DNA of 64,000 bases, taken from Nitzschia sp. DOCU1. Lineage: Eukaryota; Bacillariophyta; Bacillariophyceae; Bacillariales; Bacillariaceae. The position numbers and the translations under genes are program-made. Where the stretch lies: NCBI GenBank assembly GCA_951394045.1, contig OX595987.1, positions 4,092,001 to 4,156,000 on the forward strand. The letters run 5' to 3'. Under the pieces are notes generated by a model that saw only the letters and a program-made list of their open reading frames with translations, searched no databases and had not been told where the DNA came from. Shown here in pieces: positions 52,118-61,582 of the stretch (position 1 is its first letter; every line of letters begins with the position of its first letter).

Positions 52118-53632
52118 CTATCGCTGCAGGACGGGTCCATTCCGCAATAGGTAGTACAGAACGCTTGCTCTCCTAGCTTCAGTTTGCATTTCAGGTCCCT
52201 GTAACCTACCGCTGATGCAAGGGTCGATAGCGGGATGGGCAACTCCTATGGTGCTCTCGCCCCCCAAGGACGGAGGTTCCGTCAGCAAAAAAATATCATC
52301 TGTTGATAGTGGTATTTCCAAGTGCTGAACGCCGCTCAGAATAAGTGGCCATAATCCCACAGGAGCACACTCCATAGATTTCAAAAAGCGCCGCCCCCCG
52401 CGATTGGCATCACAGTAGAAGAAAATCTGTCGTGCTGACTCTGCATACAGGCGGTCCTTGGGGTTTTGGAGTGGCAGAACTATTTCTTCCATTTCAGTAT
52501 TCCGCTGGAGCCCGGTTTGGAGACTCCACAAGCCAACGGAATCGAATCGCTGCATTCCTCCCAGGTCTAGATGCCTTAGCCCCCGCATATGGCTTAGCCG
52601 ATTGGCTAGCCTAGACAAACCAAAGTTGTCAATACCGCATTCGTGCAGAAGTAACTTGGACAATGTTGTATTCCAACGCAGAGAATTAGCCAAAGCTAGC
52701 AAGGCAGCTTGGTCAAGCGGCGTCCACGACAACTGCAACATACGAAGACAAATATTGGTTTTCAAAGCGTCTGCAAGGGACTGTATGCCGGCCAAATCAA
52801 TTGAATTGTCGCTCAGTTGCAGGCACTGTAACTTAGACGACGCCAGTCCTGGTGTTAGACAGCTCAGGTCAACCGACCCATTGTCCGGTACTTTCTGCGA
52901 GGATAAATCCAATACTAGTAAGGAGCTTTTCAAAAGAAGCCTCGCGAGCGCTTTCAGTGCCAGCGATTGACATCGGTTCCCCTCCAGGTTCAATTCCAAA
53001 AGAGAGTCGTTCCCAATCAGTGCTTCAACCAAATCTCGGCATTGATTGTCCTCTAGACAACAATTCACAAGAGCCAAATGCTGTAGACCTGGCATTCCTT
53101 TAAGGGCCTTTGCCAGCAAGCCATGGCTTGCATCGTGTTCAGGAAACCTGCAATTGGTCAAGGACAACTCGACCAAGCTTTCGTTTCTTGCCAATGCGGC
53201 ACCCACCAATTTCAAGAGTAACCGATTCCATCGGACATCGCTAAGACTCAAAGTTGTCAGCAATGATGATGGAGACGTCAGTCCTGTGGCCAAAGAAGCC
53301 ATCATTGTTCGAGTGGTTGAAACGGTAGGAGCCAAGAGGAAACGACGGACTTTGGCGTTCATAGCGGCCTCGACCATTCGATGGACAAGCTTTCCACGGC
53401 AGTGATGCAACTTGATGGTATTCCATTGGCGCTGATCCGTCTGTAGGATATACAACAACAAATATCCAGCTCTTTGGTTCATCGGCTGGACATCGTCGTC
53501 GTCGTCACTTCCAAAGTCGAAATCCACGATGTGAATGGACGCCAGCGACGGATCTACCTGGACATGTCGTAGATGCTCCGACACCACCTTGTCGGACATG
53601 CCGACAGTTAGAAATAGCGTCTTGCTAACCAT
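52118..53632 (-). CDS. Leucine-rich repeat protein (RNI-like)
   Basis: 504 aa, no intron, start MVSKTLFLTVGM at 53632. The central part (about 120-385) has at least eight LRRs of about 28 residues of the ribonuclease-inhibitor/RanGAP type: NESLVELSLTNCRF, LQHLALVNCCLEDNQC, DSLLELNLEGNRCQ, LQCLQLSDNSIDLAG, NTTLSKLLLHECGI, LRHLDLGGM. No signal peptide, membrane helix or effector domain is seen, so it is probably a cytosolic or nuclear protein-binding scaffold. An acidic patch (DFGSDDDDDV) lies near residue 40. LRR proteins of this form are common and poorly characterised in diatoms; no specific partner can be proposed. Confidence 0.85.
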   Translation of the reverse strand: MVSKTLFLTVGMSDKVVSEHLRHVQVDPSLASIHIVDFDFGSDDDDDVQPMNQRAGYLLLYILQTDQRQWNTIKLHHCRGKLVHRMVEAAMNAKVRRFLLAPTVSTTRTMMASLATGLTSPSSLLTTLSLSDVRWNRLLLKLVGAALARNESLVELSLTNCRFPEHDASHGLLAKALKGMPGLQHLALVNCCLEDNQCRDLVEALIGNDSLLELNLEGNRCQSLALKALARLLLKSSLLVLDLSSQKVPDNGSVDLSCLTPGLASSKLQCLQLSDNSIDLAGIQSLADALKTNICLRMLQLSWTPLDQAALLALANSLRWNTTLSKLLLHECGIDNFGLSRLANRLSHMRGLRHLDLGGMQRFDSVGLWSLQTGLQRNTEMEEIVLPLQNPKDRLYAESARQIFFYCDANRGGRRFLKSMECAPVGLWPLILSGVQHLEIPLSTDDIFLLTEPPSLGGESTIGVAHPAIDPCISGRLQGPEMQTEARRASVLYYLLRNGPVLQR

Positions 53633-54831
53633 TCTAGAGAAGAGTAATATATAAAACGTAGTCTTCTAAAAGAAAAAAACGCTCATCGATGACGGGCTTT
53701 TCGCTGCATGCTTCTCATGTCACGACGCAATGCGTTGCAATGCATGTGCGAAAGGATGGAGCACCCCCCAAAAATTGTGAAGAGGTCGCCATAATCGTTT
53801 CTGTTGGGACGGTTCAACGCATTCGGGCTTATCCGTTGGCTTAGTAAAAGCGCAACCATACTCAACGAATACTAAGCCTCTCATGTCCAACGAAGATGCC
53901 GAACGACGCCGATTGTTCAATAGAAGAAAATGTCAACATAAATACTTAGTGAAAGTACCACATGGCTGGAGCTGCTCGATCGCCACATTTTGTGGGACGT
54001 GCACCTAAAAATGAGAAGGTCGTCCACCAAAGCCGCAGCCGATGAAATCAACCACAAAAAGACACCATGCTGGACCCCCTCCTTGAACATCGTTGAGCGT
54101 TCTGAGCTGAAGATATCGAATCAAAACACTACGGATGGGAAGAATTACTTATCCTATGCATGAGTAGTATTCGAGCGGCGATTGATCGACTGTTATGGCC
54201 GCCAGGAGTGCTGTCGTCGTTGATAAAGAATGAAGCAATCCTGAATCGAACAGCTAGTCATATCGTATGATATCTGCACTTTGATTGAGCTGCGCAAGGA
54301 CTTTGTAAAAGTCTCAGTGAAGAGATCTTCTTGTTGTTAATGGTCGGCCGGAGGGAACTAGTACTACTATGGAACAGCACAGCTTGAAAAGTTAAGAAAA
54401 CGATAAATAGCTTTATCGAGACCCAAGTACGGTAGTTCACAATCTGTGTCGAGTTTCTCTATTTCATCGTGGTCTTGTCGGCTGGCTGAGCAAGCAGAAA
54501 GCCGCCTTTCTAGCTAGGAACCATTTCGAAATGGGATCGTCATTGTGACGTAAGGTCAAGATAGTAACTTCCTGGGTTGCCAAAAATTTGAGCCATAACA
54601 GCATTTGCAACCGTTGGATCGAAGATTTCCTATGTAACCATCCGTTCCTGTCTAACAAAAAGGGCGCCTTGCCAGAAAGGGCATATATGTAGTTCTATGG
54701 GTTCTCTCTTTTGCAAACTTCATACCGGGAATAATTCTTCTTCGTGTTGACCGCACAGGTAGTCCTTGCTTGACAGCATCAAAATCCATCACCATCCGAG
54801 CCATGATCATGGTTATAATCTTACAAAAATC
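53633..54831. other. Intergenic
   Basis: 1.2 kb between divergent genes. No gene seen. The in-frame non-ATG codons upstream of 54832 keep the next reading frame open but lack a start. Confidence 0.4.
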
Positions 54832-55524
54832 ATGACTTCGACGGAACCAGAATGTCATGGCGGTAGCTATGATCTTGGAAAAGGCATGACTGCGACGGAA
54901 GTCGAAAGCTTTAGTGATAGCTATGAAGACGACGATAATAGCGTGAGTCATGATAGCCAGAATACCGGAAGCGATGTGGAAGGAGAGGCTGCAGTAGCAG
55001 CCTTTCGGAGCCTTGCTTCTTACGGAAGAAACGCCGCCGACGATGAACCAAAATCGCCATCGTCCAAGACCAACAAAAAGAAAGCCGGGGGCGTTAAATT
55101 TGGAAGCGTTCGTGTCCATACTCATAAACTTACGCTGGGAGCCAATCCGGGAGGCAAGTCAGCAGGTCCACCTGTAGAGTTGGCATGGAATCATCAAGAA
55201 TCGCTGCGTTTTTCTACCATTGATGATTTCGCCATTGAAGAGCACGGACTACGAGACTCTTTGGTAATCCACGATCGAGCACATCTGATTACACCTGCAG
55301 AACGCCAAAAGATTGCGGCACGAGAGCATACACCCGGCAGCATTCGCAAGATTCAAATGCAAGTGCATGAAATCCGCAAAGAACGTTTGGAATCCAAGAA
55401 GGAAGATCCGTTGGAGGCAGAAAAGAAAGATGCCACTCGAAGACCAAAGAAGATCGATAACGACGAGAACAAGGATGGAACTAAGAAGGGAGTTCGTGGC
55501 TTTTTCAAGAATTTGTTTGTCTAA
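54832..55524 (+). CDS. Diatom-family hypothetical protein
   Basis: 230 aa from the first ATG (MTSTEPECHGG). After an acidic Ser/Glu N-terminus and a Lys-rich linker comes the conserved block VKFGSVRVHTHKLTLGANPG, GPPVELAW and RFSTIDDFAIEEHGLRDSL, then charged helices (PAERQKIAARE, VHEIRKERLESKKED) and a tail ending RGFFKNLFV. I recognise the V.FG.V.V..H.LTLG.NP..GPP..L.W pattern as one repeated in many diatom hypothetical proteins, with no known function. No signal peptide or membrane helix. Probably cytosolic. Complete and in one exon. Confidence 0.75.
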   Translation: MTSTEPECHGGSYDLGKGMTATEVESFSDSYEDDDNSVSHDSQNTGSDVEGEAAVAAFRSLASYGRNAADDEPKSPSSKTNKKKAGGVKFGSVRVHTHKLTLGANPGGKSAGPPVELAWNHQESLRFSTIDDFAIEEHGLRDSLVIHDRAHLITPAERQKIAAREHTPGSIRKIQMQVHEIRKERLESKKEDPLEAEKKDATRRPKKIDNDENKDGTKKGVRGFFKNLFV

Positions 55525-55839
55525 GTTTCGTCGAAGAAGACACCCCATCATGTAGAGGTACCACAAATCCTCACTCTCCACACGATAGTCAAACGCTGGT
55601 GTTTGAAGAAACCCGGCGTATGCAGAAATTTTACATAAGGAAGATCATATCGCTACTGTCCAACAGTACTCTTTCGGCTGCTAGAGCGCTTATTGTGAAA
55701 TCGTTTACGCTAAAGGGTACACAATCGATAGTATTTCTAGTTTCTCCGTAGGTGTGAATACAACCTTAAAGGTTCAACTTGATTCAATAGTGCAACAATA
55801 CTAGCATACTTGTCGTAGTTATGGTTGTTGTTCCTTTGC
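55525..55839. other. Intergenic between convergent genes
   Basis: 315 bp between two 3' ends. Nothing recognised. Confidence 0.4.
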
Positions 55840-57558
55840 CTATTTTGATTCTAGCGTTCGAAAGTGGGTTCGACACACTCGAACTTGATACTCCTTCTCG
55901 ACTTGATCTACTTGAATATCCAAGACTTGCTTTCCAATATCATATAATAACTGGTCGAATTGGGTCAATCGATCTATCAAAGAATCTTGATAAAGCGTTG
56001 TTTGGAACGTGGCGCCATGATGTTGGACTCCATGGGCATGACGATCTGGATGGTATTCGATTGTACTTTCCGTCAAGCCCCGTTTGGAGTTCCCGAGTCT
56101 TGTTTCGTCTTCCTCGTTGTCACCGCGACTGTGATGATGAGTACAATCGCATTGGGGTGCCATCCATCCGGTATATTTGAGAAATATGAGACAGACCGAC
56201 AAGACCATGCGTGACGTATCTCCTACCACTTCGAATCTATTGAGCAAGTCTTGAGCCAGAAGAGCAAATGGGTCGCCTTCCTCCTTCTCTCCAGCATCGT
56301 CGAGCGAAAACGACGCATTGTTGGTTGGACTAGGATCCCTCAAGACATGATGGATCAGCATGTTTGCCAACATTTTGTTTTGCGTTTGCCTTGTTTCGGT
56401 AGTATTCTGGGTATGCTTTGCCCATGCGGCCGCAGTAGCAGATGTCAAGTTGAGAATGACCTGGGACGACAAACTTGGCCAAATATAGGTGGATTGCAAA
56501 TTAACCGGCTTGTAACAAAAGAATTTGCGATTTTGTTGTCGTCGTTCCAAACGAAGTGTGACATTGTTGTCAAATACTGCATCATTCCAAGCTTGTAACC
56601 ACACGGTCAGATTGTTGGGTATTTTCTTTTGGACATGTTCTGCCGATTCCAAACAATGAAAGTATTGCGACAGGACATGATGCCGAGGATTTCTTACTAC
56701 CACGTAGGCACGTTGCGCTCGACTGGTCCATGCCGATTCGGCCATCCACAGGTTGCATACATGATCCTTGTAATGCCCCATCCATTTGGAAGAATGAAAC
56801 TGAAACGTTTTGGCAGTGGCCACATTGCAGGGTCGATAGGCATCCTGTCGTCTGGCTGCCACTAATTGTGCATAATCAAAATGACTCCATAATAAATTCC
56901 CGAGCGCGACAAAGGCAAAACTTGCACCCGATTTGGGAATGTGTACCAAAAAGTGTCCAAAAGTCTTTTGGTGGGTTATTCGATAGCGACGAACAGCCAA
57001 TATATTTTCCAAGACGACGGAATGGGGCCAGTCAGTAGTAGCTGTTGCTGTTGACGCATTTAAAGTTGTTGTGGCGTTGTGAATGCAAGGCACCAAAAAG
57101 TCCAACCCAGCCTGACGCAAGGTCTGCCCTAGGCGCTGTTTCAGCAATCGTATCGTTTGTTCGTCATCGTCATCGTCGTAGCTGGCATTAGTGACAAACG
57201 TTGTAGCGTTCCACAAATCATCGAGATCCACGTTTTCTTTTACAGTGGAGGACTCCACTTGCAGAATCTCCATGGCTAGCTTGTACAAGTGCAGCAGTCG
57301 CTGTCGTTGATTCGCAGTCGTCAAAGTGTGGTTGTGGCTGCTGTTTAAATACTCAGCTGTCACAATTACAGCCACGGGGCGGAGGCTGTTATTCAACATT
57401 GACCATATAGTTGTCGAGGATGATCCTGGTTTGTAGTGTAAGAGTCGTTTCTGATTAGAGACCATTGAATATCCCACCAGCAACATCATGAGCAGTGCCG
57501 TCATGCCGACAGGAAGCATTCTCCTCTTTGTGGTCTTCTTGTGACTTTTCATCTTCAT
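55840..57558 (-). CDS. Sulfotransferase-like type II membrane protein, paralogue 1
   Basis: 572 aa from the first in-frame ATG (57558). A basic N-terminus is followed by one membrane helix (LPVGMTALLMMLLVGYSMV), typical of Golgi type II enzymes. The sulfotransferase signatures are HFLVHIPKSGASFAFVALG with His206 (5' phosphosulfate-binding loop) and VVVRNPRHHVLSQYFHCLES (3' phosphate-binding motif). Further matches to paralogue 2 are KFFCYKPVNLQSTYIW against KFKCYDPRNMQTAFTQF, LIFLKYTGWMAPQCDCT, and a C-terminal VQHHGATFQ followed by acidic helices. Expected reaction: transfer of sulfate from PAPS to a glycan or protein in the Golgi lumen. Substrate unknown. Confidence 0.8.
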   Translation of the reverse strand: MKMKSHKKTTKRRMLPVGMTALLMMLLVGYSMVSNQKRLLHYKPGSSSTTIWSMLNNSLRPVAVIVTAEYLNSSHNHTLTTANQRQRLLHLYKLAMEILQVESSTVKENVDLDDLWNATTFVTNASYDDDDDEQTIRLLKQRLGQTLRQAGLDFLVPCIHNATTTLNASTATATTDWPHSVVLENILAVRRYRITHQKTFGHFLVHIPKSGASFAFVALGNLLWSHFDYAQLVAARRQDAYRPCNVATAKTFQFHSSKWMGHYKDHVCNLWMAESAWTSRAQRAYVVVRNPRHHVLSQYFHCLESAEHVQKKIPNNLTVWLQAWNDAVFDNNVTLRLERRQQNRKFFCYKPVNLQSTYIWPSLSSQVILNLTSATAAAWAKHTQNTTETRQTQNKMLANMLIHHVLRDPSPTNNASFSLDDAGEKEEGDPFALLAQDLLNRFEVVGDTSRMVLSVCLIFLKYTGWMAPQCDCTHHHSRGDNEEDETRLGNSKRGLTESTIEYHPDRHAHGVQHHGATFQTTLYQDSLIDRLTQFDQLLYDIGKQVLDIQVDQVEKEYQVRVCRTHFRTLESK

Positions 57559-58099
57559 CCAATCACAACTACAGGGCGGTCGACGACATGACGATGACAA
57601 TGATGATGTATTTTGTGTGGGTAACAAGGATGCCGTTTTTGTTGTTGTAAGAGATGATGAGCATAGCGAAAGGCATCAAATGGAGAAGAGATGGTCGATT
57701 GATGCCCTCATGTTCTGCACCCTACCGTATCTTTGGTGGCAAAAACTCCATCTGACGGCGAACAGCCGATCAAAATGTCGTGTGCGACATAATTACATAA
57801 CACATCCAATGGCGAACGATTCACAAAACCAAACCACGATCTTTGACCCGTATGACTCCGTCTGCGCGCATTCAACTGAGCGCGGGCTTTCCGGGTGCCT
57901 TTCAAATGGGAGCCAATAGAAAAAAATGCGACCATGACGACGCCGATACACGAAAATGGCGCCAAATAAGAGATCGGAGGATTTTTTTCGCGCCACACAA
58001 TAACACCAATGTCCTTTCGGCATTGAGAACGCACCTCCACTACACACTTGGCATCTCCCCCTCCTCGATTGTACGTATTGCTATCTAACGAATGCATTC
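57559..58099. other. Divergent intergenic region of the sulfotransferase-like pair
   Basis: 541 bp between two start codons, so it should hold both promoters. No clear TATA box or shared motif seen. Confidence 0.4.
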
Positions 58100-60079
58100 A
58101 TGGAAACAAGAGCCTTTCTTGTACAAGCAGCACCTGCTGGTGCCCTGCCATCAACAAGACGGCAGCGACGATCCAAATTTTTGATTCCAGGATGTGTCGT
58201 CGTTGTACTGGCACTTTCGTTGTGGAACTTGATGGATTCTGTCCAATCGACTACTTTGCGTTTCGATTTGTACACGTCCAGCAGCGACAACATCTACAAT
58301 ACTGAAAACGCGCCTGTGGAAGAACCTACACTGACAACCCCGTTTCGTATCACGATAGTCTTGCCACCACCATCTCGTCGTGGCGACAACAATACCACTT
58401 ACTATACGTCATTGACTCGTGAGCAACAAGCAAAAAAGCATCTCACCGAGGCTACGAAACGTCTTTCACAACTCGAACAAGCCTATCCTTTGCTCAACAT
58501 GTCCAATGTGCGGCCCTTCTTGTGGAACAACAAATTGACGCCAGAGTCTCTGGAGAATTTGGTACGGGCACGTCAATTTCGCTACGTTCATTCTGATATG
58601 GCCGTCATGACAAATGCTAATATTGCTACTACTACTACGACGACGATGAGCAACACCAAGAACAAGAACAAAATTGGCGGCGCTGGCATGGACCGTAACA
58701 ACGTCTTGTTACACTTTTTGAGTCACATTCCCAAAACGGGAGTTACCTTTGGATTACGCTTGTTGTTGCAATTACTCAAGACACACCCCGCGTATCAACG
58801 ACTATTTCGTTATCATCGAGACAATGTCCCTTTTACGGCCTGTGACATTGGCACGGCCTCGAATTTCTGGAAAAGACGAGGCGTGACAATGACCCTACCC
58901 CGTGCCGTTTGTACGTTGTGGATGAGTGAATTTCCACCTCCCTTGGCAATAGCTCCCAACCAAAGCAGCAACAAGACAATGCGGACCAAGCCACTCTTTG
59001 ATTTTAGCTATACATTGGTTCGCAATCCCAGACATCATGTCGTTTCGCAATACTTTCATTGTACCGAAAGCAAACCCCATCAACGCAAAGCCAAATACAT
59101 GCCAGATACCTTGGAGGCATGGCTCGAGGCGTGGGTTGATTTGGCACACTCGAGTCAAGTATATGTGACCAAAATTGGACAATTGCACAATGATCCCAAG
59201 TTTAAATGTTATGATCCACGCAACATGCAAACGGCATTTACTCAATTTCGATATTCCGAGGACCTGCCAAATTGGAAGGACTATCAGTGGAATGCAAGAG
59301 CCAAAACGAAACATGGATTCCAGCGAAACTTTTATTCGTTCAACTTGTCAAATTTTTCCTTGGCCACACAAGATTTGAAACAACGCTTTCAAGTACTCGG
59401 ATTGACGGAACGATTGACGGAAAGCATTTGTTTGATTGTGATTCGTTGGACGGGGTGGATTCCACCACGATGTGACTGTACGGATTGGGATCCTGCAATG
59501 AACAATGCAACTACCACGAACGATACAAGTTCTACTTTGAATGCTTCCATTTCCAATAGTATTAGCCGCAGCATGCATGCAGATCAAACGCATACTCTTT
59601 CTAGTACGGATACTACAAAAGAGCACCAACGCCGACGGCGGCATCGACGTCTCGATGCCATTCAAAGCATTGCCGCTTTTGAAACGTCTCTCCAGGAATC
59701 TGGTTGGAACAACCTTGACAACACCACAAGTCCAGCTGTTCAAGCATTTCGAGAGCGAATCGCAGAGGCATCGCGCCAACAACTACGACTACAACAACAA
59801 CAACTTGGTGCAACGACACAAGCCCAACCGCCGACTGTCCTCCCCCAAGACATCCAACCCTATGATCATGGCGTTAAACATCATGGAGCCACGTATCAAC
59901 TCTCAAAACGAGAAGTGGAACTGGTGGACGAATTGACGGTTTGGGATGCTTTTCTGTATCAACTAGCGCAACACATTTTTGAAGAACAAGTCCAAGAAAC
60001 ACAAGCCGAATATGGAATCCAACTCTGTGCGAATCTTCGAACGGATATTGATTTTACAGGAAAGAAACTTGATTTATGA
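58100..60079 (+). CDS. Sulfotransferase-like type II membrane protein, paralogue 2
   Basis: 659 aa, single exon, start METRAFLVQA. A membrane helix near 27-47 (FLIPGCVVVVLALSLW) follows a basic stretch (RRQRRSK). PAPS-binding motifs are LLHFLSHIPKTGVTFGLRL with His209 and YTLVRNPRHHVVSQYFHCTE. A region with DWDPAMNNATTTND and other Asn/Thr-rich sequence (about 455-510) has many potential N-glycosylation sites and is absent from paralogue 1. The end (GVKHHGATYQLSKREVELVD) matches paralogue 1. Divergent arrangement and shared motifs show the pair arose by inverted duplication; they may share regulation. Lumenal sulfation is inferred from fold and topology. Confidence 0.8.
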   Translation: METRAFLVQAAPAGALPSTRRQRRSKFLIPGCVVVVLALSLWNLMDSVQSTTLRFDLYTSSSDNIYNTENAPVEEPTLTTPFRITIVLPPPSRRGDNNTTYYTSLTREQQAKKHLTEATKRLSQLEQAYPLLNMSNVRPFLWNNKLTPESLENLVRARQFRYVHSDMAVMTNANIATTTTTTMSNTKNKNKIGGAGMDRNNVLLHFLSHIPKTGVTFGLRLLLQLLKTHPAYQRLFRYHRDNVPFTACDIGTASNFWKRRGVTMTLPRAVCTLWMSEFPPPLAIAPNQSSNKTMRTKPLFDFSYTLVRNPRHHVVSQYFHCTESKPHQRKAKYMPDTLEAWLEAWVDLAHSSQVYVTKIGQLHNDPKFKCYDPRNMQTAFTQFRYSEDLPNWKDYQWNARAKTKHGFQRNFYSFNLSNFSLATQDLKQRFQVLGLTERLTESICLIVIRWTGWIPPRCDCTDWDPAMNNATTTNDTSSTLNASISNSISRSMHADQTHTLSSTDTTKEHQRRRRHRRLDAIQSIAAFETSLQESGWNNLDNTTSPAVQAFRERIAEASRQQLRLQQQQLGATTQAQPPTVLPQDIQPYDHGVKHHGATYQLSKREVELVDELTVWDAFLYQLAQHIFEEQVQETQAEYGIQLCANLRTDIDFTGKKLDL

Positions 60080-60146
60080 ACGTCGTGAAGAGCTGACTGC
60101 ACTCTAGCGGCAAGAACAAGGAACAATGATGGAGCCGAACGCGAAA

Positions 60147-60752
60147 TCAAAAGTAGTATTTGAGAGGCCGAAAGTTCGCTGCAGCTTTTGCTGCTGCTGT
60201 TGTTGTTCGAGGCGATGGCGACGAACGATGTGACGATTGTGCTCCACCGCCCTTTCGAAGAACTCTTGCAAACCGATCGGTTTGAAACATCGAATCAAAT
60301 TGTGCCAAGGGATCGTTTTGACGATGATGAAGATGGTTGCGCCGAGCGTGAGACTGAGTAGTATTGGAAGTGTTAGGATGCTGCGGCTGTTGGTTGCGCC
60401 GAGCGTAAGACTTGGAATTTGCTGGTGTTTTTGCGTTGGCAGCAGCTGTCGCTTTTGGAGACGATTGCCACGCCTGATGAGCTGTCCGTTGCTCTCCGCC
60501 AGCACCTCTACCACCTTTGTTAGCAGCGCTGTTTGTCCTCAAATGACAATCATATAATTCTCGTTGGCTGGCATCATTTAGACAGGCGTAGGCTTCTCCA
60601 ATCCGTTGAAATCGTTCCTTGGAGGATGCCGAAGGATTCCGATCGGGATGATGTAGCAAGGCCAAACGCCGATAGGCCTGTTTTATCTCCACCTGCGATG
60701 CGGATGGAGGAATCTCCAAGATATGATAATACGAAGAGGAGATATCAGACAT
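60147..60752 (-). CDS. J-domain (DnaJ-like) protein
   Basis: 201 aa from MSDISSSYYHILEIPPSASQ; upstream frame lacks an ATG. The J domain fills residues 6-70, with HPD at 35-37 (LLHHPDRNPSASSKERF) and the closing YACLNDASQRELYD. The rest is low-complexity (Ala, Asn, Gln, Ser) with no Gly/Phe, zinc-finger or client-binding domain. J proteins stimulate ATP hydrolysis by Hsp70; the tail would decide where this one acts, and it gives no clear clue. It converges with the sulfotransferase-like gene, the two ends being 67 bp apart. Confidence 0.85.
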   Translation of the reverse strand: MSDISSSYYHILEIPPSASQVEIKQAYRRLALLHHPDRNPSASSKERFQRIGEAYACLNDASQRELYDCHLRTNSAANKGGRGAGGEQRTAHQAWQSSPKATAAANAKTPANSKSYARRNQQPQHPNTSNTTQSHARRNHLHHRQNDPLAQFDSMFQTDRFARVLRKGGGAQSSHRSSPSPRTTTAAAKAAANFRPLKYYF

Positions 60753-61582
60753 GGTCGAAGTCTCGTGTACTGCTATCTTGGGACAAACAAAGAGAAACAC
60801 CAATGAATCAATCCAATAAACTATCAGACTTGTTTTGAACGAGTGAGCTCTTCGTTTTTGGTGGATTTCCGTCACTCACTATTGTTTTTCTCCAAATTTT
60901 CATTTTTCCTTCCTTACACGTTTCGATACATGTGTTCCCGGATCTCTCCGATCCCTATTTTCATTAACGAAAGGAGTCACGGGAGAGAAGTAACCCGGAG
61001 AGACGGAAACTTAGCTCATTCCTCTTGGTCCCGTTTTTCGTTCCGATATCTGCTCAAATGAAGTGTATTGAGAATTGCAAATAAATATGATTGTTCGTAG
61101 TAACTACATTTTTGAAAGAAGCCTTGTCGGCGTACTACCAACATGCCTGTACTAAAGTTGTTGCCAAGAAAATGACAGTCTTCTTGAAGAAACGAATAGC
61201 TAGGCTGGTCTTCTTCACGACGGCGCCGCCGAACATGGATGCTTAGTACGGAGTCTTGGCCAAGATTTCATCTGTCTAAGAGCACCAATCTCGGAACGAT
61301 TTGGAAATCCCCTTGTACTATTTTAGTCCTCCTTTCAAAATAGTGTTGCTGCTAGTTGCTTCTATGTGACTAGTAGTAATTTGTCGTCATCGTCGTTGCC
61401 GTAGGACCATTCCCCGGCGGTATATCATTTAGCGGTACAGCAACGCCATTGATACGTCGTTCCACCACTTGTGTTTGAATCATCTTATCTTCAATGACAG
61501 TGCCATTCTTTTATCGTTTTCGAATCATGACGCGTTGACCATTTTCGATAAAGGAACGCGTCTCTTGTTGCACGCCATTATG
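60753..61582. other. Intergenic
   Basis: 830 bp. The first part is the J-protein promoter. Near 61380-61580 the DNA contains ACCATT/GTCGTC runs. Two minus-strand frames here end early. No gene supported. Confidence 0.4.
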
